Shown: one piece after another, positions 1-10,225 of the stretch
Layout: each line of letters begins with the position of its first letter
How positions within the stretch are numbered: the first letter of the stretch is position 1
DNA from: Climacium dendroides
Lineage: Eukaryota > Streptophyta > Bryopsida > Hypnales > Climaciaceae
Assembly (NCBI GenBank): GCA_950106755.1
Contig: OX467086.1
Coordinates: forward strand, 19,052,001 to 19,116,000
Length of the DNA: 64,000 nt
Direction of reading: 5' to 3'
Notes under the pieces: model-generated
The model's database searches: none
What the model was told of the DNA's origin: nothing
The model's input: the letters and a program-made list of their open reading frames with translations, nothing else
Program-made: the position numbers and the translations under genes

Positions 1-1322
1 GTTGTGTCAGTGGAGAATCAGTATCGGGGATCTGGCTACCGGGTGAAAGAGGTCACGATAAGCTCAGGGGGGTTATGCGGCGGCACCTACGTGGACATGC
101 GGTTCATGGAGTTTCTGCATACCAAAATTGGACCATGCTTGCAGGAATGCATCATGAAGGAGCCCAAAATCTACGGACTTTTGATCAAAGCGTGGGAAGG
201 TCAGAAAGTCAGTTTCGGCGAACCTGGCGCCAGTGTCGACTTAAACCTCCCAAGCAAATTGGTGTCCGAGTGGGAGGAGTACGATGTTCGGATGGGGAAT
301 CCCGAAAGAGAATCATATGACGATTTAGAATTGACTTACGAAGAAATGCAGTACATCTTTGATCCCGTGGTAGAACACAACCTGGAGCTCATCCACAACC
401 AGTTGGTGCAAGTCGGGGGTGTCAAGGTATACGAATTTCCACCAACTTGGTGCCCAGTTTCCTGTTAAATAGAAATCACTCCTAGCAGTTGCACAAATAA
501 TGAAATCCTAGACCTAATTACCGAAACTATCCTAGTTTTCCAAGGATGAACAGTTGCACAAAAATGGAAATCTAGACCTAAACTGTAGTAGGTTTCCAAG
601 GATATATGAATCAGTTGCACAAAAATTGATAAGCTAGACCTAGACTGTCCTAGTTTTCCAAGGAAGAACCAGTTGCACATCTAATCATTGGCCAATTCAA
701 CGACTTGATTTCCCCGCAGGTGCTCGCCATCGTGGGTGGTTTTGCGGCATCCCCATATCTCATGGCTCGCATCAAGGACCGATTCGCCAGCAGGGTTCCC
801 CAGATCATCAGTCCTCCGAATCCCGGCAGTGCAGTTTGCCAGGGAGCAGTAGCATTAGCGCTTCGCCCGAACGCTATCGACTCCCGCATCTGTAAGAAAA
901 CCTACGGGTTCCACGCCGTGGAGCCTTTTGTGCCAGGAGTGGACCCCCCTGAACTTGGCCAGTATTACGACGGGGTGTTGAAGTGCAACAGCCGGTTCGA
1001 GGTTTTCGTTCGCAAGGGCGACCATGTGAAGCCTGAGGATTCCATTAGTAGGCTCTTCATGCCGATCTTCGATGGCCAGACACTGATTGAGCTGGAGCTT
1101 TACAGTTCGGAGGAGAGGGATCCGAGGTACGTGGTGGGCGAGTTTGTGAGACGTGAAGGGACGTTTGTGATCGATATCTCTGGGGATATGAGGTTGGAGA
1201 AAGAGAGACGCTTGAATGTTTCCTTGTTCTTTGGACGAAGCTCCATAGAAATCGTGGCGGAGGGGTTGAACTTCTTGGCTGCCGGGTCGCGGACTTTGAA
1301 TTCAACTTCCGCTTTTGAGTAG
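1..1322 (+). CDS. HSPA12-like Hsp70 ATPase, copy A (5' part outside window)
   Basis: Two exons are visible, 1-426 and 720-1322 (stop TAG), joined by a GT-AG intron at 427-719 in phase 0; together they give 342 residues. They match the C-terminal 345 residues of the complete paralogue at 6226-8926, so the first exon with the DFGTT phosphate loop lies left of the window. The frame enters at base 1, so the GTG at base 4 is not a start. Visible landmarks are the SSGGLCGGTYVD segment, the adenosine-binding strand VGGFAASPYLM opening exon 2, the PQIISPPNPGSAVCQGAV block and a beta-rich C-terminus ending TSAFE. HSPA12 proteins are divergent cytosolic Hsp70 relatives that keep the actin-like ATPase fold but lack a classical peptide-binding domain; clients in plants are not known to me. 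The intron differs in position from those of copy B and contains a minisatellite. Confidence 0.88.
486..685 (+). repeat. Intronic tandem repeat in HSPA12-like copy A
   Basis: The word CAGTTGCACA recurs at 486, 551, 612 and 670, giving unit lengths of about 65, 61 and 58 bp. Each complete unit also carries a CTAGACCTA-like stretch and a (T)TTTCCAAGGA-like stretch before the next copy. Units are imperfect and fill most of the 293-bp intron. The last copy ends about 35 bp before the AG acceptor, so the array also supplies the branch-point region. Confidence 0.8.
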
Positions 1323-2283
1323 TGAGTCATTCGGAATCAATCAATGGAATGTATTCTACAGGTCCTGTGAATGCCAATTTTTTAAAGGTCTTTGGCATAG
1401 GTAGGTGAACTAGAATCAGATTAGCTCAAAAATTTCGAGAGGTAGTTTGTAAATTCTGTATCTTTGAAGAGTGATTATTCAAAGCTCTTGAATACGTTAC
1501 TTTGGCATGGCGAATTTCAATGTGTCAAAACTATTGTGACTGACGAAAGAATGAAAGATGAAAATGGAAACTTTCATGCGCCTACTCAAATGTGTTCTAA
1601 ATTGCTCATCTGAACTGCTCCAGTTCCAATTCCAGATGATTGTGAACTGGTCCGGTTCCTTGTTGAGAGGCCTTTTCCAAAGCAGTCCAATTTCGTGAAG
1701 TTACGCCAATGTAACGGATATGACCATATTTGAAGACCTCATTGCAGAGGATTTGTTTATCACGAGTAGTTCAGTGGCTGGTAAATTGCCCGGGGAGATG
1801 TACATAATGATTCGTCTGAATCATAGTTAGGGAAGCTATTATTTTCTGTTGTGTATGCCATCTTGAGTGCTATGAATTTGGGCTCTCAATGGTGGATCCT
1901 TCAGACTGCGGTGTTATTCCTTCCGTAATTGCACTCCAAATCAAATGGCACTAAAGTCTGCAAGTATGTAAAGATTAACTAGTCTGTGTTCATGCATCTT
2001 AATGTCCGATACTCTTTCAATGTGTCTTTCAGACTTCAGGTAGCTAAGGTTGAAGCACCCCATTCACAATGTACCCTTAACCAATCTTGAAGGCTTCTAC
2101 CTTAGCACAGAGCAATGAGAGCATTCATTTCTTGAGGTGAAATGACCTCTCACTGGCGCTCCAGATCATAGATACGTTGCAATCTTTGAAATAGTACTTG
2201 AGCTTCTATGTTTCCAGAAATTGGGATGTTGCAAACAAAGACATTGCTTCGAGCATTGCTTCCACATCATAGTAAGGTAACTC

Positions 2284-2422
2284 TGCCTATGACAGCCCAA
2301 ATGGGAGCCATCTCATCACAGGCAAACTTGTACTAATGGTATACATTCCAATTTTTGAAATGTGCATCACTAGAAATTTTTTGCCTGTGATGGGTTGGTT
2401 GGCATTCGGACTGTCATAGGCT
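2284..2422. repeat. Imperfect inverted repeat, hairpin or MITE-like
   Basis: The left arm (about 2284-2326) and right arm (about 2390-2422 with its 5' extension) pair over roughly 40 bp. CCTATGACAG at the outside pairs with CTGTCATAGG, and CATCACAGGCAAA at the inside pairs with TTTGCCTGTGATG, with a loop of about 60 nt. A stem of this size fits either a small foldback transposon or a plant-type microRNA precursor; the sequence alone does not decide. Confidence 0.55.
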
Positions 2423-3125
2423 AGTTTACTTTAGCTGAAACGTAGAAGAACTAACCTTATATTTGTTTATTTGGTGGACTCCAGTGAAATTGGTGCAATT
2501 TCAATGAACCCTCTAAAACCTCAGACCTATGTGTATTGGAGAATCCATGAGCCATGCTAGCAACAAATTGACTATTATACATAACTAGTTGTACATTTTT
2601 CAATCACAGCCTTTAATCTTTATGATCCAAGGGTGTAGGAAGCAAGTTGGAAGGAAAGAAGGTTATGGATTGCAACTTGTAATGGCAATGGCGACGGTTT
2701 TGCCGATGGGACAGTGCCATGTTAGCATTGAAAAGTCAACAACCAATTCTCTATCCTATATTTAAGGGTTCTTGAATGTTCTAGTTCTTAGAGGTCTTAG
2801 CAATTTTGAATGTTGTAATTTTGGTGTTTTAATCCTTAGGTTTTCAAAATATAGAGGAGATTGGTGTGACTTGTAAGGGTTGAAGTATACCATTTTAACC
2901 CCTAAAAAGACAAGGTTGCATATTAGAAGATTGTTTCCCATTTCTCAAATGAGTTAAAAATTGGCTTGTTCACAAAAAGGAATTTTTTTGTAAGACTATT
3001 AGTGAAAAGCCGATTGTTGAGAAAATAATTCCAATGAAGGAGCTTTTGGGGGTAGTTAGCTAATTTTCTAATTCTCAAAGGATCTTTCCAACCCCTTGGA
3101 CATTCTTGCGTTGGAATAATCAAAA

Positions 3126-3167
3126 TTGTCAATGCAATAATCAAATTTGTCAATGCAATAATCAATG
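3126..3167 (+). repeat. Two-copy 21-bp tandem repeat
   Basis: TTGTCAATGCAATAATCAA occurs at 3126 and again at 3147. No function is visible. Confidence 0.7.
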
Positions 3168-5113
3168 GTTCACTAATTGGTGGGCTTGTTGTATTTGCAC
3201 AAACATCACATATAAGTTATTGCTTTGGTGCAATACAATTCAAATTTCTTGATTTAGGAGGTTGTTTGATCTAGAGGTATGTTGGATCACGTGAAGCCCT
3301 AGGAGACATTTCATATAGAGAGAGAATAGCATTGAATAATACATGAGCAAAATCTCCCCTTATTTCCTAAGCTAAGTGCTCTCATTTATTTAGTTGTTGA
3401 CCTACTCAATTACTCATGTCTATGTCCTAAAATTTCATGCAAGATACTTTGGGCTACCTTGCTGAAGATGACATTGTTCTTTAATGGTTAACAATGTTAA
3501 GACAAAAATTGAATCAAACTAGCTTACTAGCCCATAAATTGGTTAATATCTATTATATATGAAATTATATAATTTTGGAACTCTCTCTTTGAAGATCTCA
3601 AGGGTAGAGGTATATTTCTTCTCTAGAAATGTAAGAAAAATTTAGTCAAAGATTAGAGATGCAAGATACAAGTTTTAAAAATCTAATTATATTAGAAAGA
3701 CCCACGTATTAGGAAAAGAAAAAGGAGCCCCAATAAACAAAATTACTGTAAGGCATGTAGTTCTCTAATATTAATTGTCATTCCATTGATATGTTTAAAT
3801 TAATTTGTGTACTTCTACTTGAAATAGATTAAATTTTTTTTAGTATTACTTAACAATTTTGCTTGTTTTTTAATTTTTTATTGACTTTTTAGATAATGAA
3901 CTAATTCATCTCACACTATCCATTAATTTTTCTTGTTCATTGTACTAAAGAATGTCAAAAATAGCAAAAATAATTATAGACATATTTTCTCATTAATCTT
4001 TTTTGCTAAGCCCTAATTACATCTAAAGAAAAACTCAATGAATTGAATCCCTACAAATTTGTAAAACTATTTGGTGTCTTTGCATCACAATAGGGTCTGT
4101 TCTAGTTTCACCTAGAAAAGTGGTCCAATGACCACTTTTTCAAACTTCAAAGTTTTCTCTATATGATCCCATTTTATAACTTTATACAGTGAAGAAAATT
4201 ATTTATTTATTTCTTAATGATGCAATCACATGTCTTCTATAAGTCATCCTAAATCCAATTTTCTTATGAAGATTTGTGATTATTATTGTAAACTTTTCAA
4301 TGAAAAATGAAAAAATTCACACCAAATACAAAATATGCTGAAAAAACTTGAAATTTTTTCTATAGGTGTATGCTATAGTGGAGAAAATTATAGTACGAAC
4401 CAATGTACTATGTCATTTTAAAATTAGAAAATCAACACCCCATGGTTATGATCCAAAGTTCAAATCGCAATAAATTACTGTTGAATTTTATGAATTCTTC
4501 AAAAATTCAAATTGAAATAGAAACTAGACTTGATAAGCTTCATTTCAATAATGCTCTCAAATTTTTTTAAAAGTCATTTTTATGGCTAAAATTCAAATAA
4601 AGAAAAAAGAGTAGAAATTGCTAAAAATACTTAACTTCATAACTTGGTGATCTATGGATTTGCCATTTTCGTATGTAAGAAAGCCAAAAATATCACAAGG
4701 AGAAAATATTCAACAACCACTCTCAGTCGGTTCAAACAACTCCCCCCGAAGTTGGATGGAAAAACGGTTTTTTTCATCCTTGAGGTCTCCCTGATATCTT
4801 CCGCAGAACTCAAAACGTCTGTAAGGCATTTCAGGGGTGAAATTACTGCCCGTCCAGGCAATTCGGCGAATCCTTGATACGCGTCTGCTGAGCGCGGCTC
4901 CTGCTGCCAGTTGAATAAGCAGCGTAAGCATAATCGGAAGCAACTGGTTTACCACCGCAGAAGTAGTTCCTTACCGACTGTTTACAACAGAACCTTCCGA
5001 AATTGTTCTCTCAAGTGCGGTTCTTTTGTCTAGGTAGATGACGATCATTTTCCGGGATCACGTCCTGGGATGACCTCCTGGGATTCAGTTAGGTTGCGTT
5101 TCCTCCGTTCATG

Positions 5114-5141
5114 GCCGACTAAACCAGCCGACAATGCCGAC
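5114..5141 (+). promoter_or_regulatory. Cluster of three GCCGAC (DRE/CRT-core) boxes
   Basis: GCCGAC occurs at 5114-5119, 5127-5132 and 5136-5141, all in the same orientation. The (A/G)CCGAC core is the known binding site of plant DREB/CBF (AP2/ERF) factors that drive cold and drought responses. A role here is inferred from spacing and from position about 1.1 kb upstream of the chaperone-like gene. Confidence 0.4.
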
Positions 5142-5219
5142 TTCAATTCTCAGTCTGCAGAGGGTGTCTATCTAGCGGAAAAGTCGTCTGATTGTAGTAA
5201 ATGCAATGGAATTATTCGT

Positions 5220-5235
5220 AGCCGATTAGTCGGCT
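5220..5235. promoter_or_regulatory. AGCCGA-TTAG-TCGGCT inverted repeat
   Basis: A perfect 6-bp inverted repeat with a 4-bp spacer, built from the same GCCGA word as the upstream boxes. It could bind a dimeric factor; no specific factor is assigned. Confidence 0.35.
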
Positions 5236-5569
5236 CTATGTAGAAGGGGAGGGGCCTTTGCATCGACAAAAGCTAGATTTGGGGAAGGTTTTAAAGTTTG
5301 AGTAGGACCTTAGTTGACAAGAGAGCCTCTCGTAGCGTCGGGGCTTGCTGATCTGACGTGGTTCGATGATTGCTGGTCTTAGCTGGTGGCTGATCGATTT
5401 CAACTCAGATTGATCTGAAGAAGCTCCGAGTTGACGTCAATGCTCCAGCCGGTGCAATATCCAGGTAAGTGGAACTAGATGCTCTTCTGTACGTGTATGA
5501 TTCAAACTTGGAGGTTTTGTATAAATCAAACTGGATGATGCGAGTAATATTGTGAGGTACTCAAAGCAA

Positions 5570-5601
5570 ATCGTAGGCAGAGCACATCGTAGGCAGAGCA
5601 C
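5570..5601 (+). repeat. 16-bp perfect tandem duplication
   Basis: ATCGTAGGCAGAGCAC is repeated exactly at 5570-5585 and 5586-5601, in the upstream region of HSPA12-like copy B. It is probably a recent slippage duplication. Confidence 0.85.
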
Positions 5602-6225
5602 ATCTGTGGCTGCTTAATTTCGTGCTTGTGTAGTACTGATTCAGTACATGTATTGATTCCGTCGAAATGGCGGACTTCAGTAGGATTGGCTCGGTCGACT
5701 AAACCTCTGAGAGCTTTGGGCTCTTGAACGTTACAATAATGGCTCTTCGTCATTTTAACGAAATCAATATGACCGTTGTGCGGTTTCATTTGATTTCTGT
5801 GGTGTCGGTAGGACGTAACATCGCAACCCTGCGTGGCTGAAGATGAATCATATTAGGGCTTTGAAATTATAATGGTCATATTCGTTAAGATGGCATGTTT
5901 TACGTAGAGGACCTTCCAAACTTAATAGTGTCGTTGCAAGAGTGCAAAACTCTGCAAACTAGATCTGAGGTTTCAGTCGGTAGATGGAAACTGCACCAAG
6001 TGCACTGAAATCCGCCACTCTATCGAAGTTACTGAGGTTTATTGCAATGGCCATGAAATGCATACACCGATCTTTGAATTTTTCTGTCGTCGTAGTGGTG
6101 ACGTGTTGGACTACCAGGCTCAGATTTCTTTGCGGATGTCTTCTCTCTATGTTTCCAGGGGATAAGGTTTCAAATCTCCATAGCTAGTCATTGAGCTCGA
6201 TCGGAGCACAATATCCTCCAGGACC

Positions 6226-8926
6226 ATGTCGGTGTCCAAACCGAGGGTGGTAGTGGGCCTGGACTTCGGCACCACATTCTCGGGGTTCGCCTTCGCACAC
6301 ATCTCTGATCCGGAGAAAGTGTACACCTTCTTCGAGTACCCGAGAGGCGGAGGAAACGAGAAGCCCTACTGCAAAACCCTAACCGGAAGCTATTACAAAG
6401 AAACAGGGGGACTCTGGCAATTCAAGTCGTGGGGTTACCCTGCTCGGGCGGAATGCGCACGCGACATCCTAGCGTTTCGCAAAGCGCAAGCCAAAGCCAA
6501 AGCCAAAGGCCCGAGCAGCGACCCATTCCAGCCCACCGTGGGGAGCTACCTTACACGGTTCAAGCTCCACCTCGCCACCACCGACATGGGCGCATCCTCC
6601 GCCAAGGCACTTCCACCAGGACTGGCAGTGAATGTGCTTATCACCGATTACTTGCGTGAGATGGGATCGCTCATCCTGCGAACGCTGCAGGATCATTACG
6701 GTGCCCAACTGACGAAGCAGGCGATTCAGTGGTGCGTGACGGTGCCGTCGATCTGGGACAACGCGGCGAAAGCCGTGATGCGCAAGTGTGTGGAGGACGC
6801 GGGGTTAGTGGAAGAGAGCCCGCACCCGCTCATCATGGTCCTGGAACCCGAAGCGGCGTCCTTCTCCTGTCACAAGAATATGGGGGAGCAAGAGCTTCGG
6901 GTGGGTGACAAGCTGCTCGTCGCAGACATTGGTGGCGGAACCGCGGATATCGTCGTCCAAGAGGTAAGGGAACAGAATTTCCATCAAATTTGGCAAATTT
7001 TGCAAGAATTTCTACAGTTACAGTATAAAAACTAAATCTCGATCTACGCTAAATCCCCTTCCATATCTGACTTCGTAGTCAATTTTGTTAAATTGGCACG
7101 ATTCCGGCGCCAAAAACAGTGACATATATGCACATAAAGTGTGGAATCTAGAACGGGTATGGATTTATGTTTCAGAACGCGCCTTCTGAAAGGTTCTAAT
7201 GTATGGGAAATTGGGAATACCTCCAAATTTCACGAAATTGACGTTGAACGTTGTCTATGAACTGATTCCGTCAGGTAGTTACGATTGAAAGCTCCGGGAA
7301 TTACAGAGTGCGAGAAGTGACAACAAGCTCGGGGGGATTGTGCGGGGGCACCTACGTGGACACCCGGTTCATCGATTTTTTGCATTCAAAAATCGGACCA
7401 TGCCTTGAGGAATGCATCACGCAGCACGTGCAAGTGTACGCGCTTCTGATTCAAGAATGGGAGAATCGGAAAACCACGTTTGGCGATCGATCCTCCCGAA
7501 ACGAGTCCACCGACATCAATCTTCCGAGCAAGTTGGTCTCCATGTGGGAGAACTGGGACTCGCGAAATAATAAACCTCCACGCGACTCTTACGACGAGCT
7601 CGAAATCTCGTACGAGGAAATGCAGTCGATCTTCGACCCTGTGGTGGACCAGAACTTGCAACTGATTGCGCGCCAGCTCGCACAAGCGGGGTCCGTGAAG
7701 GTGTTGGTGGTAGTTGGGGGGTTCGCAGGGTCGCCGTATCTGATGGAGCGGATCAGGAGTCGATTCGCGGAAATGGTGCCGCAGATCATCAGCCCGCCCA
7801 ACCCCGGAAGCGCCGTGTGTCAGGGTGCCGTGATGCTGGCGCTGAACCCGAGCCACATGTTTTCGCGAGTATGCAAGAAGACGTACGGTATCGAATTCAG
7901 CCCCGAGTTCGACATGCGGCGGGATGCCATCAAGTACAAAACCCTGGTAAGGCTATCGATTCATTACGGTGACCACCGCACTTTCTAACCGCTGAGCATC
8001 TTTTCTAGTATCACAAGTGCAAGATTTCGTATATATTCGTGTTAGTAAATCAAGGCAGGATTCCAATGCACCAAAGAATGCAGTACTTGGATGCCATACG
8101 CAGAAGTGATGTACACTATGTACAAGAAATGAAGGTAAGAAATGACACTCTTGGAATGAAACCACCAATTATTATGGCTTGTCCATTATTTACGACACCT
8201 GGGGTATTCAGAATTTGCATAAATTCGGTCCCAAAAGTAAACAATTCCCCAGTTGTCATCATACAATTGATACCCGAAGAATGATCTAGATGCTGGCATT
8301 CCAGGGACGTTATTTTTTTAGCCACTTTTCTTCTGCACTAGAGTTATTAGCAGTCAAAGGTAGTTGCTCTTTACACTGACACTAGCTCTGATGTTGAGGT
8401 TATGTAGATCAAAATCAATTGGAGTGTCACATTGAAGTACGAATCGCACTTAGATGTGGTTACCGTAACTTGGCATTTTCTAATCATCAGAGATTAGATG
8501 TACATTTCCAAGAAATGCCTGCAAGCCATGATTATAACAGACCATTTTCAATTCCCGTAGGTCGACGGGAAGACACGGTGCAGCAAACGGTTTGAGATTT
8601 ACGTCCGGAGGGGTGAGAGGGTGGAGGTGGACTCTTGCATTAGCAGGAAATTCTCGCCATTGTTTCGTGGACAGAAGGTGATCAAGTTCCAGTTGTTTAG
8701 CTCCACGGAAACGGATCCTCGGTACACTGATGAAGAGGGCGTGCGGAAGGAGGGTGAAGTGGAGGTTGACATTTCGATGGACATGGCCCTGGACAAGGCG
8801 AGGAAGGTGATGGTATCGCTCTACTTCGGAGGCTCCACGATGGAAATCAAAGCGGAGGCTGTCAACTTCTTGGCTGCCTCGGGGTCGCAGAGTTTGGACC
8901 TTCCAGTTGCAATTGGGTTCCTCTAA
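6226..8926 (+). CDS. HSPA12-like Hsp70 family ATPase, copy B (complete)
   Basis: Three exons, 6226-6963, 7275-7946 and 8561-8926, join in phase 0 to give 591 aa. The ATG lies in ACCATGTCG and directly precedes the conserved N-terminus. Residues 11-22 form phosphate loop 1 (GLDFGTTFSGFA). LEPEAAS is at 206-212, phosphate loop 2 (DIGGGTAD) at 234-241, SGGLCGGTYVD at about 265-275 and the adenosine motif VVVGGFAGSPYL at 391-402. A short KAKAKAK run lies near residue 90. The length is slightly below animal HSPA12A/B (about 675-690 aa), and there is no EEVD tail. Family knowledge places it as a cytosolic ATP-binding chaperone-like protein; the client is unknown. It is about 60% identical by eye to copy A, so the pair is an older tandem duplication. 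Its second intron is absent from copy A, whose own intron is absent here. Confidence 0.92.
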
Positions 8927-9040
8927 TGAAAAATAATGAATGATTCCTACAGCTAATTCAAAATTTGAACCATACTCGATGGTTTGATGTTCCTAGCAAT
9001 TAATGGAAAAGAGAAGTTGGCAAAAATCGGTAGTTTGTGC

Positions 9041-9262
9041 ACTCACTGCGAGAATGGTGTCGCTTCTCACCCGCTCACTGGTGAGTGATAGAACGACAAA
9101 TAGGAGTTGGGTTGTGCAAAAGCAGTGAGCTTCGTCACATAATTCAAAATTCTTCACTCACATAATTCAAAATTCTTCACTCTTCCTAATTATCACACAA
9201 TCCAGAACTTTAATTAGTGAGAAGCGAGTCAAGCGACTCATTGGTTCCCAGTGACTAATTTT
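9041..9262. mobile_element. Possible short foldback/MITE element behind HSPA12-like copy B
   Basis: TCGCTTCTCAC near 9060 pairs with GTGAGAAGCGA near 9218, and flanking CACTCACTG and CAGTGACT words extend the inverted repeat to about 35 bp with mismatches. The interior contains a 23-bp tandem duplication. Ends and target duplication are not resolved. Confidence 0.35.
9136..9181 (+). repeat. 23-bp perfect tandem duplication
   Basis: CACATAATTCAAAATTCTTC plus ACT occurs at 9136-9158 and is repeated exactly at 9159-9181. Confidence 0.85.
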
Positions 9263-9895
9263 GTAAGGGCACATGTGTTTTCAGTCTTGTTGTTCCTTGC
9301 TACATAGCAATGCTACATTTGAAACCACAAGGTTTTGTTTAGAGCATTTCCCCCCCTTTTTTTTTTGATTTTGGCAACGTTTGTGAAGCTTCTAAGGTGG
9401 GATGATTCATTGTCGTCCCTTTGCACATATTTAAACTTGTCGAATTGACAATGTCTTTTTGCGATAGAATGTAAAATGAAGGACTATTCAACAAGTTTTT
9501 AGGTCAATTCATTTTTTGAGAGGAAAAGGTACATTATAGGTGATCAAAGCAACAATGTATAGTGCTCCATTGTAGACCACAAAGGAGAATTGTGTTGTCC
9601 CTTTGGATGCTATTGTGACTCTTAATTCCTAACTCCATTTCAAAATGATTCAAACCCATTCTTCAAAAATGTAGAAAATCTGAAAATATCCTATTGACAT
9701 CTAATATTATAATCCTAAATACTAGAATGGGACTTTTTATTTCTTCATTTTTTTTCTTTCACATTTGGATATGTTTCTTATATACTTTTGTTTTTTCCAA
9801 TATAAATCCAAAAATTATTAAACAATATTAAGAATTTGAATATTTATTTATAAGTTGTGGCATTTTAGAACTTTTGTATGCAATATTCAAACAAT

Positions 9896-10225
9896 GGTAT
9901 TTTAACCTCTAAAGTCCCAAGGCCATTTTCTTGTCAAAAAAACAATCAAAACTTTTATTTTCAATGCAAACAACCAAATATTTGAACATTTGTTTCTTTT
10001 GCATATCCAAATGAATAATCTTGCACAATACTAGTATGAGAATGTATAGGAAAGATTTCAGAAACTTTGAAGGTATCAATCACAAGATGTAAGAATATAA
10101 GTGAAGAAAGTGAATTTTTTTACTTCTAGCTTGACTAGATTATAAAGCTTTGAATCTTCTCAACTTAAAATTTTGTACTACAAATTGTGAACTTAAATTT
10201 TTTTCTGTTAAATAATTGAGTTGAG
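9896..10225 (+). repeat. Dispersed repeat D, copy 1
   Basis: Shares its order of words with two other segments: (A)ACC(C)CTAAAG..CCAAGG, then AAAACA..TCAAA, then ACTAGTATG-GAATGT-TGGAAA-ATTTCA-AAACTTTGA, then AGATAT/AAGA, and finally a GACT-TTTGAA-TTTTGTACTACA-like tail. All copies have the same orientation. No coding potential is seen. Borders are approximate. Confidence 0.5.

Larger units (their letters stand above)
1323..4640. other. AT-rich spacer between the two HSPA12-like genes
   Basis: About 3.3 kb without a supported gene. It includes the 3' flank of copy A, a hairpin-forming element near 2284-2422 and a short tandem repeat at 3126-3167. Open frames here are short, uneven in composition and without recognisable domains. 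Confidence 0.6.
4740..6225 (+). promoter_or_regulatory. GC-rich upstream region of HSPA12-like copy B
   Basis: Base composition shifts from AT-rich to balanced at about 4740 and stays so up to the ATG at 6226, as expected for a promoter plus 5' leader. Within it are three GCCGAC boxes (5114, 5127, 5136), an AGCCGA/TCGGCT inverted repeat (5220-5235), a 16-bp tandem duplication (5570-5601) and one GAAnnTTC heat-shock-like dyad at 4990-4997. Short frames on both strands (for example about 5984-6187 +) show no domain and could be leader ORFs or chance. No TATA box or transcription start could be fixed. Confidence 0.45.

Noticed and set aside
4..468. A free-standing 154-aa protein starting at GTG (base 4) and reading into the intron
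   Set aside because: Homology with the complete copy shows that the frame enters from upstream and leaves at a GT donor at 427; the last residues are intron translation.
5040..5095. GACCTCCTGGGA near 5070 resembles the 3' part of plant 5S rRNA
   Set aside because: Only about 12 bp match and the preceding 5S sequence is absent; a chance match in a promoter region is more likely.
5526..5789. 87-aa minus-strand frame upstream of HSPA12-like copy B
   Set aside because: It crosses the 16-bp tandem duplication, has no domain and lies in the promoter/leader region; chance is the simplest explanation.
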